64,000 nt of DNA from Candidatus Methylomirabilota bacterium (lineage in GTDB: Bacteria; Methylomirabilota; Methylomirabilia; Rokubacteriales; CSP1-6). The notes under the pieces were generated by a model that searched no databases, had not been told where the DNA came from, and worked only from the letters and a program-made list of their open reading frames with translations. The stretch spans positions 57,015 through 121,014 of the forward strand of contig DASYUQ010000116.1 of the NCBI GenBank assembly GCA_036001065.1. Direction: 5' to 3'. The number at the start of each line of letters is the position of its first letter. The stretch's first letter is position 1. Position numbers and translations under genes: made by a program. Shown here in pieces: positions 33,578 through 41,995 of this stretch.

Positions 33578-34564
33578 ATGAGGAGGGAGCGAACCCGGGC
33601 GCTCATTCTGATAGTGGCGCTGGCGGTGGCGGCGGCGGTCGGTCCGCGCGCCGAGGCAGCCACCAAGCTGGTCTCGGCCTACGCGGCCATCTCCGGCGTC
33701 TTCGGCGGTCAGTGGATGGCCCAGGAGGCCGGTGCCTTTGCGCGCCAGGGGCTGGAGTCGTCGCTCGTCTACATCTCCAGCTCCACCAAGATCGCGCAAT
33801 CGATGCTGTCTGGCGAGGTGCCCATCGCCCTGATGGGCGGTGAGGCCGTGGTGAACGCCGCGCTGGGCGGGGCGGATCTAGTGTTCGTGGCCGGCGCGAT
33901 CAACCGCCCGCTCTTCTTCATGGTCGTCACCCCGGACATCCAGCGCCCCTCGGACCTCAAGGGTAAGACGCTCGGGGTGAGCCGCTACGGGGCGAGCAGC
34001 GACTTCGCCACGCGCCTGGCCCTCCGCCACTGGGGCCTGGAGCCGATCAAAGACGTGGCCATCCTCCAGCTGGGCGGGATCCCCGAGATCCTGGCGGCGA
34101 TGAAGGCCGGCGGAGTGAAAGGCGGCGCGCTGTCGCCGCCCACGAATGTCCGGGCCCGTCGCGAAGGCTATCGCGAACTGGTCAATACCGCCGACCTGGG
34201 ATACTTCCCACACGACGCGATCGTCACCACCCGCGCCTTCCTCCGGAACAACGAGGAGACGGTCCGGGCCTTCATCAAGGGCTACGCCGAGGGCGTCCAC
34301 CGCTACAAGACGGACAAGGCTCTCGCCATCGAAGTTCTGAAGAAATACACCAAGGTCGCTGACCCGGAGCTGCTGGAACAGACGCACGCCCTGACGAGCG
34401 CGGTGCTGGAAGACCCTCCCTTACACCTCGACCCGCGTGGGATTCAGGCCGTCCTGGACTTCCTGACCCTTCCCAGCGCGAAGACGGCGAAGCCCGAAGA
34501 CTTCATGGACCTGCGCATCCTCCGCGAGCTGGAACGATCCGGCTTCTTCAAAACCATCCGCTGA
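33578..34564 (+). CDS. ABC transporter substrate-binding protein, NMT1/TauA-like
   Basis: A 328-residue exported protein. The signal peptide is MRRERTRALILIVALAVAAA with cleavage near PRAEAA. The mature protein has the NMT1-like order: KLVSAYAAISGVFGGQWMAQEAGAF, EVPIALMGGEAVVNAALGGADLV, KGKTLGVSRYGASSDFATRLALRHWGL and a late FRNNEETVRAFIKGYAEGVHRYK-like helix. It starts at ATG 33578 behind GAAGGGAGG with 6-base spacing. Such proteins bind aromatic, sulfonate or pyrimidine-type ligands. The genes for a matching permease and ATPase are absent; directly downstream is only a broken livF fragment and a hairpin. Confidence 0.92.
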   Translation: MRRERTRALILIVALAVAAAVGPRAEAATKLVSAYAAISGVFGGQWMAQEAGAFARQGLESSLVYISSSTKIAQSMLSGEVPIALMGGEAVVNAALGGADLVFVAGAINRPLFFMVVTPDIQRPSDLKGKTLGVSRYGASSDFATRLALRHWGLEPIKDVAILQLGGIPEILAAMKAGGVKGGALSPPTNVRARREGYRELVNTADLGYFPHDAIVTTRAFLRNNEETVRAFIKGYAEGVHRYKTDKALAIEVLKKYTKVADPELLEQTHALTSAVLEDPPLHLDPRGIQAVLDFLTLPSAKTAKPEDFMDLRILRELERSGFFKTIR

Positions 34565-34578
34565 TGGTCGGCCGCCCG

Positions 34579-34698
34579 ATGCTCGATGTGCGCGATCTCT
34601 CGGTCGCCCGTGGGCTCTCCCTCCTGCCCGAAGTGCGCGGCCTCTTCCCGGCGATGACCGTCGAGGAAAATCTGGTGTTGGGGGGGCCAGCCCGGTAA
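34579..34698 (+). pseudogene. livF relic: start and centre fragments fused, Walker A lost
   Basis: The first ten codons (MLDVRDLSVA) match the start of the LivF gene at 37587 (MLEVRDLSVA). Then, without the P-loop region of about 75 residues, the sequence resumes at the segment after the Q-loop (LLPEVRGLFPAMTVEENLVLGG) and stops three codons later. At the DNA level roughly 60 of 66 bases of the second block match 37829-37894, so the fragment derives from that gene or a close sister. It follows the substrate-binding protein gene by 14 bp, where a transporter ATPase might be expected. Confidence 0.75.
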
Positions 34699-34713
34699 GG
34701 CGGCTGACCCCCC
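34681..34713 (+). terminator. Hairpin after the livF relic
   Basis: GGGGGG and CAGCC pair with GGCTG and CCCCCC around one C-A mismatch and a 9-base loop, an 11-bp stem. It is placed to end the substrate-binding protein transcript ahead of the convergent hflKC operon. Confidence 0.5.
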
Positions 34714-34772
34714 TCCTGCGTGCTTTCGGTCGCGATATGACGTTCGTAGGTGCGCGGCCCGGGGCCGCCGGG

Positions 34773-35633
34773 CTACCGTCGCTCCCGCGGGGAATCGAGA
34801 TAGCGCAGCAGGTCGGAGTCGGGCCGCAGCACGATCGTCGTCTCCGGCGAGAAGACCCGCTCGTACGTCTCCAGCCGCCGGATGAAACCATAGAAGGCCG
34901 GATCGCGCCCGAAGGCCTGACCAGTGACGGTGATGGCCTGGGCGTCGCCGGCGCCCCGCAGCCCCTGGCTCTCCTGGTAGGCCTTGGCGAGGATGATCTC
35001 GCGCTGCTTGTCGGCCTCGGCGCGGATCTCCCGGCCCTTCTCCTCGCCCTCGGCGCGGTAGCGCAGCGCGATCCGCTGGCGCTCCGCCTGCATGCGGGCG
35101 AACACGCTGGCCTGGACCTCGGCCGGCAGGTCGGCCCGCTTCACGCGCACGTCGAGCACGCGCAAGCCGAACGGCGCCGCCAGCGCCCGCGCCTCCGCGG
35201 TCACCGTCTCCATGATGACCTCGCGCTTCTCCCGGATGATCTCCTTGAAGATCTCCTTGGCCACCTCCTGGCGCAGCCGGGCCGTGATGACGTCGTCCAG
35301 ACGCGCGATGGCGCCCCGCTCGTCGCGCACGGTGCGGTAGAACTGCAGCGGGTCGACGATCTCCCAGCGTGAGATGTGGTCAATCAGCAACCGCTTCTTG
35401 TCGAGCGTGAGGTACTCCGCGCCCCCCGCGTCGGCGGCCAGGACGCGCTTGTCGAAGAAGGTGACCGTGTGCAGGAAGGGCACCTTCCAGTAGAGCCCGG
35501 GCTCCCGAACGGTCCGGATGGGCTGGCCGAACCGGGTCACGATCGCCTGCTGCCACTCGGCGACGACGTACGTCGCGCCGCCGAGCATGATGATGACGAG
35601 CACGATCACAGCGATCCGCCAGGCCATGGTCAT
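34773..35633 (-). CDS. hflC: HflC, SPFH/band-7 subunit of the HflKC complex
   Basis: A 286-residue protein with one N-terminal membrane helix (MTMAWRIAVIVLVIIMLGGA) and an SPFH domain: AIVTRFGQPIRTVREPGLYWKVPFLHTVTFFDKRVL, DHISRWEIVDPLQFYRTV, then a long helical arm (REKREVIMETVTAEARALAAPFG ... RMQAERQRIALRYRAEGEEKGREIRAEADKQ). In other bacteria HflK and HflC form a periplasmic-facing cage around FtsH and restrain its proteolysis. The start is ATG 35633 with GGGAGGG 2-3 bases upstream (35627 is a second in-frame ATG). It overlaps hflK by 4 bases and is the distal gene of the pair. Confidence 0.95.
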   Translation of the reverse strand: MTMAWRIAVIVLVIIMLGGATYVVAEWQQAIVTRFGQPIRTVREPGLYWKVPFLHTVTFFDKRVLAADAGGAEYLTLDKKRLLIDHISRWEIVDPLQFYRTVRDERGAIARLDDVITARLRQEVAKEIFKEIIREKREVIMETVTAEARALAAPFGLRVLDVRVKRADLPAEVQASVFARMQAERQRIALRYRAEGEEKGREIRAEADKQREIILAKAYQESQGLRGAGDAQAITVTGQAFGRDPAFYGFIRRLETYERVFSPETTIVLRPDSDLLRYLDSPRERR

Positions 35634-36691
35634 CGCCCTCCCGTGGTCGCCGCCGGCGCCGGCGCCGGCCCGCTGTTGTTGGTTTTCGCCGCCGGAGCCT
35701 CGGGGAGGAAGCTCCCCAGGGGCAGCAGCGGCACCACGCTGCTCCGGTCGCCGCGCGAGTCCACCACGACCGTCTTGGTGCGCGGCAGCACGCGATCGAC
35801 CATCTCGAGGAAGAGCCGGTCGCGCGTCACGGCCTCGGCCTTGCGGTACTCGCCGTGGATGCGCACGAACCGGTCGGCGTCGCCGCGGGCGCGGATCAGG
35901 CGCTGCTCGCGGTACGCCTCGGCGGTCCGCAGCATCTGGACGGCCTCGCCGCGGGCCTTGGGCACGACACCCTCGGCGTAGCCCTCGGCCTCCTTGATGA
36001 GCCGCTCGCGGTCCTCCCAGGCCCGCACGACGTCGTGGAAGGCCTCTTTGACCTCCCTCGGCGGGTCGACCACGAGCAAGCGGGCCTCCGTGACCAGCAG
36101 ACCCGTGCCGTACAGGTCCAGCAGATCCTGGAGCTGCTTCTTGACGCGGTCCTGCACCTCCACCCGGCCCTCGGTCATCGTGTAGTCGATGGTGTTCTCG
36201 CCGACCGCCGCCCGGAGCGCCACCTCGGCGGAGGAGCGCAACGCCAGCTCGGGCTGGCGCGCCCGGAACAGGAACTTCTCCGGCTCCCGGACGAGGTACT
36301 GGACGAAGAGCTGGACGTCGACGATGTTCTCGTCGCCGGTGAGCATCAGTGACTCGCCGGGCAAGGCCCGGGTGCCGGCGCGTTCGGCGCGGAAGCCGAT
36401 CTCCGCCCGGCGGACCGTCGCGATGTCGACGATGTGGTGCGACTGGATCGGTGCCGGCAAGCGGTAGCGCAGGCCCGAGTCCGTCTGGCCGACGACGCGG
36501 CCGAACAGGAGCACGACGCCCCGCTCGCCGGGTCCGACGACGTAGAGGCCCGAGGCGAGCCACACCAGCGCGACGCCGGCGACGACCGCCATGACGACCC
36601 GTCGCTTACCCCAGCGCTGCAGGGCGCGCCGCAACGGCTCCAACTGCTCGCTCAGGTCAGGCATGCCTTCGCGTGATGGCCAACTGCTCAT
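35630..36691 (-). CDS. hflK: HflK, SPFH/band-7 subunit of the HflKC complex
   Basis: A 353-residue partner of HflC. A short cytosolic start (MSSWPSREGMPDLSEQLEPL), a membrane helix (VVMAVVAGVALVWLASGLYVV), then the SPFH domain: GERGVVLLFGRVVGQTDSGLRYRLPAPIQ, SLMLTGDENIVDVQLFVQYLV, ALRAAVGENTIDYTMTEGR. A helical region follows and a Pro/Ala tail (GPAPAPAATTGGR). I chose ATG 36691 because AGGGAGG lies 7 bases upstream; the open frame extends 23 codons further without support. E. coli HflK has a Gly-rich N-terminal tail that is lacking here. ftsH is not in the window. Confidence 0.95.
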   Translation of the reverse strand: MSSWPSREGMPDLSEQLEPLRRALQRWGKRRVVMAVVAGVALVWLASGLYVVGPGERGVVLLFGRVVGQTDSGLRYRLPAPIQSHHIVDIATVRRAEIGFRAERAGTRALPGESLMLTGDENIVDVQLFVQYLVREPEKFLFRARQPELALRSSAEVALRAAVGENTIDYTMTEGRVEVQDRVKKQLQDLLDLYGTGLLVTEARLLVVDPPREVKEAFHDVVRAWEDRERLIKEAEGYAEGVVPKARGEAVQMLRTAEAYREQRLIRARGDADRFVRIHGEYRKAEAVTRDRLFLEMVDRVLPRTKTVVVDSRGDRSSVVPLLPLGSFLPEAPAAKTNNSGPAPAPAATTGGR

Positions 36692-36840
36692 GTCGGATCC
36701 TCCCTTTCGTGCTCGGATGCGTGTGGTGGAGTTTTCAGCACGCTCGCCCCGCCGTGGCAACGGGTTCGCATCAGCGGGACGAGCACGAGCCCACCGCCGG
36801 GAACGTCCGGCGGCTCAGGCGACGGCACGGAGGGGAACGG

Positions 36841-37158
36841 TCAGTGGTCTTCGGGGGACGGGGCGGGAGCCCGGAGCGACGGATGCGAGCGCGTGACGTG
36901 AGCCTGCCGGCAGCAGGGCATCGCGGGCGCGGGCGTGCGGCTCAGCGTGACGGAGCGCTCCACCGGAGCGAGGCGCTCGGCCCCCGGCGCCAGCGGGAGC
37001 GGCGCCCCATCGTCGTGGCCGCGGAAGCGGTCCGCCTGGCGCGCCTCGACCGAGTCGACGCCGAACGTCAGCGCGCCCGGCATCAACGGGTTCGAGACGT
37101 CGAGCGACACGTAGACCACGACGATCAGCGCCAGCCAGGGCCCTCTCATCGCGGGCAT
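36841..37158 (-). CDS. Small exported or membrane protein of unknown function
   Basis: A 105-residue protein from ATG 37158 (a second ATG at 37149 is possible). It has one hydrophobic stretch (MRGPWLALIVVVYVSLDV), then SNPLMPGALTFGVDSVEA and a basic, Pro-rich C-terminus with CC near 85. The YVSLDxSNPLMPGA segment looks protein-like and probably marks a small exported protein. The rest is of low complexity. It is upstream of hflK on the same strand but 149 bp away, so it may be separate. No family recognised. Confidence 0.45.
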   Translation of the reverse strand: MPAMRGPWLALIVVVYVSLDVSNPLMPGALTFGVDSVEARQADRFRGHDDGAPLPLAPGAERLAPVERSVTLSRTPAPAMPCCRQAHVTRSHPSLRAPAPSPEDH

Positions 37159-37586
37159 TCTACGCCTGTTTCCGCCGCGCGTCCGGCCAGACCGCGCCCG
37201 GCGACCGCCCCGGCCGATGAGCAACGCGCCCCCAGCCGCGCGCCCGGGCACCACCGCCGCTCTGCCTCCCGGGGCTCAAGCGCCCGGTGGCTCGTGCGTG
37301 GAGGTCGAACCCTTCCAGGTTGGCCTGGACCCGGGCACCGTTCGGGGGAAGTCTTCGCGCTCATCGAGGCGAAGCAGAAGCTGGTCGCGCCGCTGCTGGC
37401 GACCATGCTACGGTCTGCCGCGACGGCGGGGTTCATCCCGAACCGACACGAACCGGTGACGGATGAGAATCACCGGGTAGCTCGCATCATCCGCACAGTT
37501 CATCGCGGACAGCCAGCCGGTGGTGCGTGTGTCGAGGCAGCGCGTTGCGGGAGAGATCGAGAGAGCCGGAGGTTCGAGGGCGCGCA
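37159..37586. other. Intergenic region upstream of livF
   Basis: 428 bp with no gene I can support. One plus-strand frame contains VFALIEAKQKLVAPLLATML and SAATAGFIPNRHEP (about 37349-37455), which looks protein-like but has no start, stop or recognised family, so it may be a fragment. GGAGG at 37568 precedes the livF start by 14 bases. Confidence 0.4.
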
Positions 37587-38306
37587 ATGCTCGAGGTCCG
37601 CGATCTCTCGGTGGCCTATGGCGATTTGAGGGTGCTGTGGGGCATCGGCTTCACGGTCCGCCAGGGCGAGCTGGTCGCGCTCATCGGTCCCAACGGAAGC
37701 GGCAAGAGCACCACGCTCAAGGCGATCGCCGGGCTCATCGACGTCGAGGAGGGGACGATCACCCTGGACGGGATCTCGCTCCTCGGCGAGCCGCCCTACA
37801 GGCGGATCCGCCGGGGGCTCTGCCTCGTGCCCGAAGGGCGCGGCCTCTTCCCGGCGATGACCGTCGAGGAAAATCTGGAGCTGGGGGGCTTCGCGGTCCC
37901 GCCGCCGGAGGGGCTGGCGCGCGCGGTCGAGCGGATCTACGCCCTCTTCCCGATCCTCGCCGAACGGCGGCGTCAGCTCGCCGGCGCGCTCTCGGGGGGC
38001 GAGCAGCAGATGCTGGCCATCGGGATGGGGCTCGTCTCCCGCCCGCGGCTCCTCGTCCTGGACGAGCCCTCGCTCGGCCTCGCCCCCCTCGTGGTGGACC
38101 GTCTCTACGAGACGATCGCGCGGCTCCGGCGAGAGGGGTTGACCATCCTCCTGGTGGAGCAGCAAGTCTTCCTGACCCTCGAGCTCGCCGACCGCGCCTA
38201 CGTCATGGAGACCGGCCGCATCCGGCAAGAGGGCAGCGGACGCGCGCTGCTGGCCGATCCGCACGTGCAAGCGGCGTATCTCGGCGTGGCGTCGCCGGCG
38301 GGATGA
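37587..38306 (+). CDS. livF: Branched-chain amino acid-type ABC transporter ATPase (LivF)
   Basis: A 239-residue ATPase with all motifs intact: Walker A GPNGSGKST (about 34-42), Q-loop LVPEGRGLFP, signature LSGGEQQML (about 136-144), Walker B LLVLDEPSLGL and the switch region ILLVEQQV, where the usual His is Gln as in many LivF proteins. It starts at ATG 37587. It powers uptake by the LivH/LivM permease encoded immediately downstream. Unusually livG, the second ATPase, and livK, the binding protein, are not adjacent. A truncated copy of this gene lies 3 kb upstream at 34579-34698. Confidence 0.94.
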   Translation: MLEVRDLSVAYGDLRVLWGIGFTVRQGELVALIGPNGSGKSTTLKAIAGLIDVEEGTITLDGISLLGEPPYRRIRRGLCLVPEGRGLFPAMTVEENLELGGFAVPPPEGLARAVERIYALFPILAERRRQLAGALSGGEQQMLAIGMGLVSRPRLLVLDEPSLGLAPLVVDRLYETIARLRREGLTILLVEQQVFLTLELADRAYVMETGRIRQEGSGRALLADPHVQAAYLGVASPAG

Positions 38307-38367
38307 AGCCACGCGTGCCCCGGCCAGCCCACTCACGGCTCGAGCCGGTCTGGCGCCGTCGCTACAA

Positions 38368-39261
38368 ATGACCCTCCAGACGCTGCTCGATCTCGTCCTC
38401 GGCGGGGTCTCGCTGGGGGGCATCTACGCCCTGGTCGCCTTCACGCTCTCGCTCTCGCTGGCCACCACGCACGTCCTGAACGTCGCCCACGGCACCTTCA
38501 TGGTCCTGGGGGCGGCGCTGGCCACGCTCCTCTTCCGGATGACGCCGGTGGGCTGGCCGGTGGCGGTGCTGGTCCTGCTGGCCGCCTTCGCGTTGCTCGG
38601 CCTCTTCTTCGAAGTGGCGTTCGTGCGGCCGTTCGCCGCCAAGTCCCCGGACCAGATCCTGGTCGGGTCGATCTTGGTGACCTTCGGCTTCGCGCTCGCC
38701 GTGGAGGCGCTACTCGGGTACTACTGGGCGCGCCTGGTCGATCCCCAGCCGTCCTTCTCGCTGACCTTCCCCCGGGCTCGCGTCACCCTGCTCGGCGTCG
38801 TGTTCTCAGGTACGCGTGTGACTATCCTCGTCGTCGCGGCCGCAGCCATCGCCGCGTTCCATCTCTTCTTGAGGCGGACGCCCCTCGGCCGCGCGGTGCG
38901 CGCGCTGTCCCAGAACTACGCGGGCGCCGTGATCCTCGGCGTGAATCCGCGGCTGGTGTCCCTTACGATCTACCTCACCGGGATCACGGCCACGGCCGCC
39001 GCCGGCGCGCTGCTGGCGCTGGCCATTCCCCTCGAGCCGTATTCCGGGCTGCGCCTCACGCTGGTGGCCATGACGATCGTCGTGATCGGCGGCGTAGGAA
39101 GTCTCCCCGGCGCCCTCCTCGGCGGCGGCCTGCTCGGGATGGCGGAGGTGCTCACGGCCTACGTCCTCGGCTCGGTCTGGTCGCCGGTGGTCTCGCTCCT
39201 CGTCTTCTTCACCGTTCTGGTCGTGCGCCCGGAGGGCCTGTGGGGCCGGCGCGCGGCGTGA
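38368..39261 (+). CDS. livH: Branched-chain amino acid-type ABC permease (LivH)
   Basis: A 297-residue inner-membrane protein with about eight helices. It begins MTLQTLLDLVLGGVSLGGIYALVAFTLSL and contains the EAA-like loop region AVRALSQNYAGAVILGVNPRLVSLTIYL (about 178-205) followed by VAMTIVVIGGVGSLPGALLGG, both diagnostic for LivH. Its TGA overlaps the ATG of livM by one base. The ligand is not certain: this family also handles urea, amides and other small polar compounds. Confidence 0.93.
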   Translation: MTLQTLLDLVLGGVSLGGIYALVAFTLSLSLATTHVLNVAHGTFMVLGAALATLLFRMTPVGWPVAVLVLLAAFALLGLFFEVAFVRPFAAKSPDQILVGSILVTFGFALAVEALLGYYWARLVDPQPSFSLTFPRARVTLLGVVFSGTRVTILVVAAAAIAAFHLFLRRTPLGRAVRALSQNYAGAVILGVNPRLVSLTIYLTGITATAAAGALLALAIPLEPYSGLRLTLVAMTIVVIGGVGSLPGALLGGGLLGMAEVLTAYVLGSVWSPVVSLLVFFTVLVVRPEGLWGRRAA

Positions 39262-40202
39262 TGCGCGTGGCCGGGGGGCTGGCGGTGGCGGTGTCCCTCC
39301 TGATCCCGCTCGTCGGCACGCGGGACCTCGTCACGGCGACCTTCTTCACCGGCCTCTACATCATTCTGGCCCTCAACTACGACATCCTGGGGGGCTTCCT
39401 CGGCTACATGACCCTCGGCCAGGGCGCGTTCTTCGGCGTGGCGGCCTACGTCACGGTGCTTCTGCTCAACAGCGCGCGGCTCGACGCCCTCGGGCGCGCG
39501 GACATGCTCGTCGCCGTCCTGGTGGCGGTGGCCGCCACCGCGCTCATGGCCTTCGGCTTCGCCTATCCGCTCTTCCGCCTGAGCGGCGCCTACTTCGCCA
39601 TCGCCACCTTCGCGATGGTGCTCTTGATCCGGCACTTCATCCTCAACCTCCCGGATCTCACGGGCGGCTCCTACGGCGTCTACGTCAACCCGCGCCACTA
39701 CCTGAGCCTGACCGTCGCCTATTACCTGGGCCTCGGGCTCCTCCTCGCCTCGGCCGGGCTCAACCACGCCATCGCCGGGAGCCGCCTCGGCCTCGCCGTC
39801 GCCGCCATCCGCGAGAGCGAGCTGGCGGCGTCCACGATCGGTCTCGACCTCTTCCGCGTGAAGCGGCGCGTGCTGGTCCTCAGCGCGATCCCCTCGGCCC
39901 TGGCCGGCGCCGTCTTCGGGCTGCAGGCCGGCTACATCGACGTCGACGCGGCGCTGGGCGTGGACAAAACGCTGCTGCCGGTGATCATGGCGCTGATGGG
40001 AGGAAGCGGTCGGGTGGCGGGCCCGGTAGTCGGTGGGCTCGTGGTCCGCGGGATCGACGTGATTCTAAAAAATTATCTCCATCTCACCGTGCCCGCACTG
40101 GCGATCTACGGCCTCATCCTGCTCACCATCGGGCTCCTGATGCCCGAGGGCGTGCTCAACGTCGCCGTCCGGCGACGCCGGCTGGCCGCGCGCTCTGTCT
40201 AA
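39261..40202 (+). CDS. livM: Branched-chain amino acid-type ABC permease (LivM)
   Basis: A 313-residue permease with about nine helices. GLYIILALNYDILGGFLGYMTLGQGAFFGVAAYV and SRLGLAVAAIRESELAASTIGLDLFRVKRRVLVLSAIPSALAG (about 178-220) match LivM, the latter being the ATPase-contacting loop. GVDKTLLPVIMALMGGSGRVAGPVVGG is the conserved last loop. I chose ATG 39261, one base overlapping livH. GTG 39240 in the same frame is the alternative. It is the last gene of the cluster; 128 bp separate it from the diguanylate cyclase gene. Confidence 0.93.
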   Translation: MRVAGGLAVAVSLLIPLVGTRDLVTATFFTGLYIILALNYDILGGFLGYMTLGQGAFFGVAAYVTVLLLNSARLDALGRADMLVAVLVAVAATALMAFGFAYPLFRLSGAYFAIATFAMVLLIRHFILNLPDLTGGSYGVYVNPRHYLSLTVAYYLGLGLLLASAGLNHAIAGSRLGLAVAAIRESELAASTIGLDLFRVKRRVLVLSAIPSALAGAVFGLQAGYIDVDAALGVDKTLLPVIMALMGGSGRVAGPVVGGLVVRGIDVILKNYLHLTVPALAIYGLILLTIGLLMPEGVLNVAVRRRRLAARSV

Positions 40203-40330
40203 CGGCCGCCGGCGTCGGGCCGGCGCGGCTGCCCGGACCGAGTACGTCCGGAATCCCGCGCACTCGACGCACCTGCCCGGCACCCGCCAGTTCTTTCGTT
40301 CGGGCAGACCTCTCCGTCCATAATAGAAGC

Positions 40331-41989
40331 GTGCGCTCCTGGACGAGGGCCGCTGACACGGTGGCCTACCGCTTCGGCCTGGCCAGCATCAAGACCAGAC
40401 TCTTGGTCTTCGCGGTGCTGGCCACACTCTTGCCGTCCCTGGCCCTGGGCTGGCGCTCCTACGTGCTTAACCACCAGTACGTTACCGAGAAGATTGCGGG
40501 GAATCTGAGGACGATCACGAGCCAGACGGCCCGGGAGATCGATCTCTGGCTCAAGGAGCGGTTGTACGAGATGCGCGTCTTCTCGGCCTCCTACGAAGTG
40601 ACGGAGAACCTTGAGAGGCTCGCGGGCGGGCGCCGGAGTCCGACCCGGCCGCCGGAGGCCCAGCGACGCCTGGCCCAGTTCCTCAGCTCGGTACGGGAGA
40701 AGTTCGTGGACTATGAGGAACTGCTGGTGGCGGGCCCCTCTGGCTCGGTCCTGGTCAGCAGCTCCGAGCGGCCGGGCGCGCTGCGGCTGCCGCCGGACTG
40801 GCTGAAGCTGGCCAAGGCCGACACGCCGATCCTCGGCGAGGCGTACTGGGACGAGGAGCGGCGGAAGGGCGTCCTGGCGGTCGCGGTGCCGATCATGGCC
40901 GCCAACGGCACCCTGCTCGGCGTGCTGGCCGGCACGCTGAACTTCGGGACGGTGGAGCGAATGCTTGCGGGCCTCGACCCCGGCCCGGAGGGCCACGTCT
41001 ATGTGGTCCGGCGGGACGGGGCGGTCATCGTCAGTTCGCGCCCAGCGGTGGCGGCCGTGATGAGCACCCGGGTGAGGGCGACGCCGCGCCTGTTCGAGGT
41101 GCCGGATGTGTCTCTAGAGTACGCCGACTACCAGGGCCAGGGGGTGGTGGGCCGGCTCACGCCGGTCTCCCAGATGCGATGGGGGGTCGTGGCCGAGGTC
41201 GGGCGTCATGCCGCCTACGCGACGATCACGCGGATGCGGAACCTGACGCTGGCCCTCATCGCAGCCGTGCTGCTGGGGATCGGGCTCACGGCCTACCTGT
41301 TCGCGCTGACCATCGTACGGCCGCTGAACCGCTTGACCGCGGCGGCGGCGAGGGTGGGCGATGACCTGGAGGTTGCCCTCCCGGTGGTGAGCCAGGGAGA
41401 AGTGGGCTACCTGACAGCGGTGTTCAACCGCATGGTGAGCCGCCTCCGGCAAGGGCGCGAGGAGCTGCAGAGGCTGTCCATCACCGACGGACTCACCGGC
41501 CTCTACAACCGCAGACACTTGATGGAGACCCTCGCGGCCGAGCTCGATCGCGCCCGGAAGCTCGAACATCGAGTCTCGGTGCTGATGATCGACGTCGACA
41601 ACTTCAAGCGGTACAACGACAGCGACGGCCACCTGGCCGGCGATGCCATCCTGGTGCGGGTGGCTTCACTGCTCAAGGGCGGCATCCGCGAAGCCGATTA
41701 CGGCGCGCGCTACGGCGGCGACGAATTCCTGGTGCTCCTGCGGGAGATGGGCCCGGACGAGGCGGTCCCCGTCGCCGAGCGGCTTCAGGCCGACGTGGCG
41801 CACGCCATGGAGTCGGCCGGGCCCAACCCGGTTACGGTGAGTGTCGGCGTGGCCTCGTTCCCCACGCACGGTGACAACCCGGAGGCGGTGATCGCCAGCG
41901 CTGACGCCGCGCTCTACCAGGCCAAGGAGAGGGGCCGCAACCGGATCGCAGTGGCGAGTGGGCGCCCGGTGTCGCGCGCCGCCCGCTGA
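40331..41989 (+). CDS. Membrane-bound diguanylate cyclase (dCache-HAMP-GGDEF)
   Basis: A 552-residue receptor: N-terminal helix (about 21-42), extracytoplasmic dCache-type sensor (about 45-300), second helix (about 305-330), HAMP (about 330-385) and GGDEF domain (about 390-545). The active site is YGGDEFL with Gly462-Phe466. The product-inhibition site Arg453-x-x-Asp456 stands exactly five residues before it, so the enzyme should be active and feedback-controlled. It makes c-di-GMP from two GTP. The start is GTG 40331. The cyclase at 2753 carries a PilZ domain and could be one reader of this signal, though they are 37 kb apart. Confidence 0.94.
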   Translation: MRSWTRAADTVAYRFGLASIKTRLLVFAVLATLLPSLALGWRSYVLNHQYVTEKIAGNLRTITSQTAREIDLWLKERLYEMRVFSASYEVTENLERLAGGRRSPTRPPEAQRRLAQFLSSVREKFVDYEELLVAGPSGSVLVSSSERPGALRLPPDWLKLAKADTPILGEAYWDEERRKGVLAVAVPIMAANGTLLGVLAGTLNFGTVERMLAGLDPGPEGHVYVVRRDGAVIVSSRPAVAAVMSTRVRATPRLFEVPDVSLEYADYQGQGVVGRLTPVSQMRWGVVAEVGRHAAYATITRMRNLTLALIAAVLLGIGLTAYLFALTIVRPLNRLTAAAARVGDDLEVALPVVSQGEVGYLTAVFNRMVSRLRQGREELQRLSITDGLTGLYNRRHLMETLAAELDRARKLEHRVSVLMIDVDNFKRYNDSDGHLAGDAILVRVASLLKGGIREADYGARYGGDEFLVLLREMGPDEAVPVAERLQADVAHAMESAGPNPVTVSVGVASFPTHGDNPEAVIASADAALYQAKERGRNRIAVASGRPVSRAAR

Positions 41990-41995
41990 CGGGAC

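Noticed and set aside
36673..37629. 318-codon plus-strand frame across the hflK upstream region
   Set aside because: It begins antisense within hflK, is dominated by Arg/Gly/Pro and ends inside livF in a wrong frame. Only a short central part (37349-37455) looks protein-like.
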